Shown: positions 58,001 to 64,000 of the stretch, piece after piece
Layout: the number at the start of each line of letters is the position of its first letter
Numbering within the stretch: the first letter of the stretch is position 1
Position numbers and translations under genes: made by a program
Notes under the pieces: model-generated
Told to the model about the DNA's origin: nothing
The model's database searches: none
Seen by the model: only the letters and a program-made list of their open reading frames with translations
Source of the DNA: Copromyces sp. CBS 386.78
Lineage: Eukaryota; Ascomycota; Sordariomycetes; Sordariales; Sordariaceae
Direction of reading: 5' to 3'
DNA length: 64,000 bases
Assembly: GCA_030685235.1 (NCBI GenBank)
Contig: MU839146.1
Coordinates: 124,001 to 188,000 of the forward strand

Positions 58001-58357
58001 AGCGATAAGCTCTAACAATTGGAGAAAAAAAATCATGCACTCGGCGCCAGGCGCATTCAGTCAAGTCAGTTGTACGCGCTCGAAAAGTGGAAGGTGCCCG
58101 CCCAACGCCTCCGACTGCGAGACCGCGGGACGGAAACAACAGTCTACTAGCGCATATCACCGTCAACCACCACTGCACCTTCCAGATACCCAGCCGGCAG
58201 ATTATGCAGTGAAGGAATAAACCCCAAGGAGCGCTTTATTGTCGGCTTCAGAAGGGGCACTCTGCTGCTATACCTTATTCTGTTATTATATCCACACCTT
58301 GAAAAACACCAACCCACATACTATCCCGATATACCCAAAACACACCACACAGCCACA
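55087..58357. promoter_or_regulatory. Divergent 3.3 kb spacer, ARL8 / RPA135
   Basis: Holds both promoters. A CTGT repeat sits at 55539-55557 and a GCTGCT-rich patch near 56340-56400. Frames of up to 230 codons exist but lack family motifs and splice-consistent extensions. I see no supported gene. Confidence 0.5.
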
Positions 58358-61300
58358 ATGGCTCCCCAACAACAACAACAACAGCAGCCTCCTACCAGCC
58401 AGGACTGGGACGTCAAGTTCAACCAGGTCCGCCGCGAGAAGCTCTTTCGAGACCCCCCGACCGACCGCACCGCCTATCCCGCCCTCCAGGCCGCCGTCGA
58501 CCCCCACATCGAGTCCTTCAACGCCCTCTTCCGCGACGATGGCAAGCCCTCCCTCCTCGACCACGCCCTGGCCGAGATCGGCACCAAGACATTCCTAGAC
58601 GGCGACGAGCGCGCTGATCCCGCCGGAAAGAACAAGCTCACCATCCGCTACAAGAGCATCGAGCTGCAAAAGTCTCAGGTCCCGCCCACCAACCGCTGGG
58701 CCAAGAATCGCGAAATCTTCCCGGCCGAGTGCAGAGAACGACATGTCTCATACAGGGGCAAGCTGTCGGCCACTTTCGAGTATCGCATCAACGATGGCGA
58801 GCCTCACGAGTTTGTGCGCGAGCTCGGCCAGATGCCCATCATGGTCAAGGTGAGAACTGAAGCAGAAAGAAGCCTTGAAGAGACAGACCTAAAGACGGAG
58901 ATTGACGAGAAACCACCACTCTTAACAGTCCAACAAGTGCCACCTCCAAAACAACTCCCCTGCCCAGCTCGTGGCAAGAGGAGAAGAGTCCGAAGAATTG
59001 GGCGGCTACTTCGTCGTCAACGGTATCGAAAAGCTCATCCGCATGCTCCTCATGAACCGGAGAAACTTCCCGCTCGCCATCGTCCGTCCCAGTTTCCAGA
59101 ACAGAGGCGCCGCCTACACCCCGTACGGTATCATAATGCGATCCGTCCGCCCTGACGAGACCTCGCAGACCAACGTCCTCCACTACCTCAGCGACGGCAA
59201 TGTCACCTTCCGCTTCTCGTGGAGAAAGAACGAGTACCTCATCCCCGTCATGATGATCATGAAGGCTCTCGTTGAGACAAACGATCGGGAAATCTTCGAG
59301 GGTCTCGTCGGCCCACCCCAGTCCAAGGGCGTCGCCAACACCTTCTTGACCGATCGCGTCGAGCTCCTCCTCCGCACCTACAAGAAATACGGCCTTTACA
59401 GCAAGACCCAGACTCGCGCGTACCTCGGCCAAAAGTTCCGCGTCGTCCTCGGCGTCCCCGACACCATGTCCGACTACGAGGTCGGCACAGAGTTCCTCCG
59501 CAAGATTGTTCTCGTCCATCTCGGCTGCCAGGACGTTACCGAGCAGCAGGATGCCGACAAGTTCAACATGCTGCTCTTCATGTGCCGCAAGCTGTACGCT
59601 CTCGTCGCCGGTGACTGCGCTGTCGACAACCCCGATGCCGTCCAGAACCAGGAGATTCTCCTCGGTGGTTTCCTCTACGGCCAGATCATCAAGGAGAGGC
59701 TCGAGGAGCTGTTGACCGTTTCCTTCCGTGCCTCCCTTCGCGACTACCTTAGGAGGAACCCTACGGTATCATTCCAGTCCGACACCTTCCTCAAGGACTT
59801 CCCTATCGCCATCTTCCGCAGGGCCAACGAAAACATTGGTCAATCGCTCGAGTACTTCTTGTCTACCGGCAACCTTGTGTCTCCCTCCGGTCTCGATCTG
59901 CAGCAGGTTTCCGGCTTCACCGTCGTCGCCGAGAAGCTCAACTTCTTGCGTTTCATCAGTCACTTCCGCATGGTGCATCGTGGTTCCTTCTTCGCCCAGC
60001 TCAAGACCACAACGGTCCGTAAGCTTTTGCCCGAATCGTGGGGTTTCCTCTGCCCTGTCCACACTCCTGATGGTTCTCCTTGCGGTCTTCTCAACCATTT
60101 GGCCCACAAGTGCAAGATCATGACGGAGGGCGTAGACGCCTCTACCATCCCTCGTCTGGCTTTCGAGCTCGGTGTCGTCAACATCTCCTCGGCTGCCACC
60201 AGCGAGAGTGTGGTTGTCATGCTCGACGGTAGGATCGTTGGTTGGTGTACCCCGGAGGAGTGCAAGTCTATCGCCGAGACTCTCCGTTACTGGAAGGTCA
60301 ACGGCGAGAACGGCGTGCCTCTTCAGCTCGAGATCGGCTACGTTCCTCCTTCCAACGGCGGTTCTTACCCCGGCCTCTACATGTCCTCTCAGCCCGCTCG
60401 TATGGTCCGTCCCGTCAAGTACCTCCCTCTGGCAAAGGAGGACTTTGTCGGCCCTCAGGAGCAGCCTTACATGTCAATTGCCTGCACGGAGCAGGAGGTC
60501 ATCCCCGGGGACTCGACGCACGTGGAGTTCGATCCTACTAACATCCTCTCCATCCTCGCCAACATGACCCCCTTCTCCGACTTCAACCAGTCTCCCCGTA
60601 ACATGTACCAGTGTCAGATGGGTAAGCAAACGATGGGTACACCAGGAACAGCTCTCAGCCGCCGTACGGACAACAAGATGTACCGTCTCCAGACGGGTCA
60701 GACGCCTATTGTCCGCGCACCTCTGCACAACACGTACGGTTTCGACAACTTCCCCAACGGCACCAACGCCGTCGTCGCTGTCATTTCGTACACGGGTTAC
60801 GACATGGATGACGCCATGATTATCAACAAGTCGGCGCACGAGAGAGGATTCGGTCATGGTAGCATCTACAAGACCAAGAAGGTCAGTCTCAAGGATGACA
60901 GCAGGACACGCTCAGCCAAGAGCATCGTCAAGATGTTCGGCTTCGCCCCCAACAGCACCATCCGCGAGTCCACCCGCGACACGCTCGACAACGACGGTCT
61001 CCCTCGCGTCGGCCGCCTGCTCCGTGAAGGCGACGTCCTCTGCGCGTGGCACACCGTTTCCGCCGACTACAACGGCCAGCTCGTCAATCGCGACGGCATC
61101 ACCCACTACGAGCGGTACAAGGACTCGGAAGACGCCTTCGTGGAGGAAGTCCGCGTCATCGGCGCCGATAACGGCACCGAGCCCCTGCAGACCGTGTCCA
61201 TCAAGCTGCGCATTCCCCGTTCTCCCGTCATCGGTGACAAGTTCTCGTCTCGTCACGGTCAAAAGGGTGTGTGCTCGCAAAAGTGGCCCGCCACCGACAT

Positions 61301-62168
61301 GCCCTTCTCGGAAACTGGCATCCAGCCCGACGTCATCATCAACCCGCACGCCTTCCCGTCGCGCATGACCATCGGCATGTTCGTCGAGTCGCTCGCTGGC
61401 AAGGCCGGCGCCCTGCACGGTCTCGCGCAGGACTCGACCCCCTTCAAGTTCGATGAGCAAAACACGGCCGGCGACTACTTTGGCCACCAGCTCATGAAGG
61501 CCGGCTACAACTACCACGGCAACGAGCCGCTCTACTCGGGCATCACGGGCGAGGAGTTCCAAGCGGACATCTACATTGGTGTCGTCTACTACCAGCGTCT
61601 GCGTCACATGGTCAACGACAAGTACCAAGTGCGTACCACGGGTCCGGTGGTGCCGACGACGGGCCAGCCCATCAAGGGTCGTAAGAAGGGTGGTGGTATC
61701 CGTGTGGGTGAAATGGAGCGCGACGCGCTTCTCGCTCACGGTACTTCGTTCCTCCTGCAGGACCGTCTGCTCAACTGCTCGGATTACTCCAAGAGCTGGA
61801 TATGTCGCCAGTGCGGCTCCTTCCTGTCGACGCAACCCACGGTGTCGCCGTTCATCGGCAAGCGCAAGGCGGTCAGCACTGTTAGATGCAGAAACTGCGC
61901 GACCAGGCTGGACGATATGGAAGGTGATGTGGATCTCATGCAGCTGGATGGAGAGATTTGGGAAGATGGCAGCGGCACGCAGTGGATCGGTGGTGAGAAT
62001 ACGACGGTTGTGGCGGTGCCCGGTGCGCTCAAGTACTTGGATGTGGAGCTGGCGGCTATGGGTATCAAGTTGAAGTATAAAGTGGATAAGAAGGATGAGA
62101 TTAGGAGGGGACAGTTGGTGGGGAAGAAAGCGGGTGAGTTGATGTTGACTGCTACTGCTACTGCTTAA
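58358..62168 (+). CDS. rpa135: RNA polymerase I second-largest subunit RPA135
   Basis: Exons 58358-58849 and 58929-62168 give 1,243 residues, the usual RPA135 length. With the largest subunit it forms the catalytic cleft that transcribes 35S pre-rRNA in the nucleolus. Visible landmarks are an N-terminal poly-Gln run, then GGYFVVNGIEKLIRMLLMNR (protrusion/lobe start). The hybrid-binding core is at about 787-806 (GYDMDDAMIINKSAHERGFG), followed by GDKFSSRHGQKGVCSQKWP and FVESLAGKAGALHG. A C-terminal zinc site has CRQC at 1123-1126 and CRNC at 1151-1154. The NSTI-RESTRDTLDNDGLPR insert and LRDYLRRNP are Pol I-like rather than Pol II-like. The intron has a GTGAGA donor and AACAG acceptor. Confidence 0.97.
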
Positions 62169-63644
62169 GGGGTTAAAGTACATGGTTTGGGTTTGGTAAA
62201 AGGTTACAGAAAAGTTTCCATGTAAGGGTTCATCTGTTTAGCAGCATCAGTCATGGGAGTATTATGCCAGCAGGGTACGTGTAATTGCAATGATTTTCTC
62301 TCATATTTCTCTCTTTCTCATATGTCTGTCGGTCATATCGTTGGGCGTATCTTTTGTTATTACCATGTCATGGGTTTGTGAAACCTACACCAGGATTGGC
62401 ATATGGTTCTTTGTTCGAGAACAAGACTTGCACTATCGATGCTGCCAATCCCATCCTTAAATGACACGCATACCTACTTATCAATAGGGGTCACGGCAGC
62501 TATCCGATCGTGTTAAACACAATCTTGCGTCCTGGTGTCCTGAGTGGTGTCGTCTCCCGCCCCTTTGTGTTCAGGTACGTACGTCTACATCAATTTCTCC
62601 TGTGTTACCCTTAAGCCAACCATTTAATGCTCATCCCCCATATGGGCTGTTGATGACGGGATTCAGCTCACTTTGCGATCGAGGCGTATTCTGGACGGAA
62701 GCTGTTTAGACTTTTCAGACTTTACCTACGACCAGGTGAGACACTCCAGCATAAACATGAAATCACACACAGATAATACTGATACGATACGGAATAGTTA
62801 CCGCCAGTGACCTCCCGCCGGACGCAACACGCCCATCCAGGAAGGAGCAATCTCAGTACTTACCGATGTCGGGTTTCACCTTCCTCTCTGATGCTCGACT
62901 TCGGACCACGGCATCCGGATCCCCCCTACCTAGGTATCTTTCTTGCCCTTTGTACCTTCCAAGACCTCTCAGTTTGCTCTTTCCTGTCTGCGGACCACGG
63001 CACTTGGCTCACTGCCGTGGCTTTTCCACCCACGGGCAGTTTCTCTCTAACATTTTCAATTGCTGACTGTTCGTCTTGTCTGTGTTGGTGGTGTTTTGGG
63101 TCGAGTCGGGTACCTTGGCTGCTACCATAATACTGTAGTACTTTGTCTCTTCAGAAAAAGCCACTGTCCACCGTGACTGGAACAGCAATCAATCACTCAC
63201 TCAGTCACTCGTTTTTTCCTACTTGTTCAAGATTCATATGCTTGCTGCTTCCTTTTCGTTTTGTTCTCACCGTCTGGATCCAGACATTCCATTCTTTTCT
63301 CTTCTTCTAATACAGCAGCATACTTGAGCCACTCACTGCACACCCCCCAACTTTGCCCATACTCTCGATCTGGCTCCCGGGACATTTAAAAGGACTTCCC
63401 TCGACGACGACGACGACGACTACCTCGACAGTCATTACCGCCTTGGTTACATCCCATTCTTCTCCGGTCTCTCCCATGCACCCGCAACGTGCGTTACCTC
63501 GCCCACATCGTTTTCTCGACCAATCTCCTTCTGGCCATCATCGGCTTTTCGCACGCTTCACCGGCTCTTCTCCGAGCAAAGACTGCGTCTCAATTATTGC
63601 GACAAACGAAACTTGAACACTACTTCCACATTGCGACAACACCA
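62169..63644. other. Spacer, RPA135 to tyrosinase
   Basis: RPA135 3' end and tyrosinase promoter/leader. A CTACCTAGGTA motif lies near 62926 and a GAC repeat at 63402-63421. No gene is supported. Confidence 0.5.
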
Positions 63645-64000
63645 ATGGCACGGTTTCCATCGCCAATCGCCCTGCTATTCCTCGCCCTGCTCGCTGCCCA
63701 CTCCGTTCTCGCACAATATGGCGCATACGACTACGGCTTTGACGCAGCAAAGCTCATAAAGCGCCAGCTCGCGTCGCAAGAACCGGTGCCGGTAGTAAGG
63801 GGAGCAGAGGGCGGGGAGACAATCCGACTGCGACAAGAAGTCCGTCAGCTCGAGCAGGACAAGGAGCTATGGACGCTCTACATCCTGGGGCTTAGTCTGA
63901 TGCAGTTCACCGACCAGTCATCGCCGGTGTCGTGGTACGGGATTACTGGTACTTATGTTACACTTGAGGCCCCCCCTCTCTCTCCATTCTTCTCTTCTGT
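63645..64000 (+). CDS. Secreted tyrosinase-family protein, 5' part
   Basis: Only the first exon is in the window; it probably ends at 63948, where GTACTT could serve as donor (the last 50 bases look intronic). A signal peptide (MARFPSPIALLFLALLAAHS, cut near VLA/QYG) is followed by a short pro-segment ending in a dibasic KR (AAKLIKR). The segment IRLRQEVRQLEQDKELWTLY, then ILGLSLMQFTDQSSPVSWYG, is the start of the fungal tyrosinase/polyphenol-oxidase common domain. The copper-binding His residues would lie beyond the right edge. Secreted tyrosinases oxidise phenols. Family call is fair; enzyme activity cannot be judged. Confidence 0.8.
   Translation, partial: MARFPSPIALLFLALLAAHSVLAQYGAYDYGFDAAKLIKRQLASQEPVPVVRGAEGGETIRLRQEVRQLEQDKELWTLYILGLSLMQFTDQSSPVSWYGITGTYVTLEAPPLSPFFSS

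Noticed and set aside
60912..62183. 423-codon minus-strand frame
   Set aside because: It is antisense to RPA135 and created by C-ending codons.
1..64000. Dispersed 5S rRNA genes, transposons or RIP-mutated repeats
   Set aside because: I looked for 5S rRNA sequence, long terminal or inverted repeats with transposase/reverse-transcriptase motifs, and AT-rich TA-heavy blocks, and saw none.

Overview
This window reads as nuclear DNA of a filamentous ascomycete, most likely a Sordariaceae member (Neurospora or Sordaria). Genes are split by short introns of about 50-130 bases with GTAAGT-like donors, GCTAAC/GCTGAC branch points and CAG/TAG acceptors. Coding sequence favours C in third positions, and the spacers are long and full of simple repeats. 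The photolyase at about 39-40.8 kb matches the Neurospora crassa PHR protein as I remember it, but with many scattered substitutions. A close relative such as Sordaria macrospora, or a Neurospora other than N. crassa, is therefore more likely than N. crassa itself. I see no ribosomal RNA gene, no intact tRNA, no transposon and no clear RIP-mutated AT-rich block.

Layout, left to right: a ~1,900-residue protein joining a nucleotidyltransferase-like N-terminal region to ankyrin repeats (1.1-7.0 kb, +); the ER-Golgi cargo receptor ERV46 (8.2-9.8 kb, +); a gene-free 5.2 kb spacer; a Sel1-repeat protein of the Nif1/Dsf2 type (15-17.4 kb, +); proteasome beta-2 PUP1 (19.2-20.2 kb, -), divergent from the FG nucleoporin Nup159 (21.3-26.0 kb, +); a five-exon DUF7918-type nuclear protein with paired SUMO-type motifs (27.3-28.6 kb, -); a secreted, repeat-built, sequon-rich protein (30.2-33.4 kb, -); the SLX4 nuclease scaffold (34.1-37.1 kb, -), head to head with ribosomal protein eS21 (37.5 kb, +); the photolyase (38.9-40.8 kb, +); a spacer with a tRNA-like 3' half behind a long hairpin (41.4 kb); a NUDT19-like Nudix hydrolase (42.0-43.5 kb, +); two small unknown genes (44.1-44.9 kb -, 45.9-46.3 kb +); an Rcr-type membrane adaptor (48.2-48.8 kb, -); ribosomal protein uS9/RPS16 (50.5-51.2 kb, +); the ARL8 small GTPase (54.3-55.1 kb, -); RNA polymerase I subunit RPA135 (58.4-62.2 kb, +); and the first exon of a secreted tyrosinase-family protein cut by the right edge (63.6 kb, +).

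Most genes are conserved housekeeping genes in ordinary eukaryotic single-gene order, not an operon or cluster. Loose themes are ribosome production (RPA135, eS21, uS9), DNA repair (SLX4, photolyase) and membrane traffic (ERV46, ARL8, Rcr, Nup159). The least familiar material is the secreted repeat protein with ten N-glycosylation sequons in or next to an 18-bp minisatellite, the nucleotidyltransferase-like/ankyrin fusion, the SUMO-motif tail of the DUF7918 protein, and the hairpin plus tRNA-half at 41.4 kb. Gene models were assembled by eye from splice signals and reading phase; none has been checked against transcripts.
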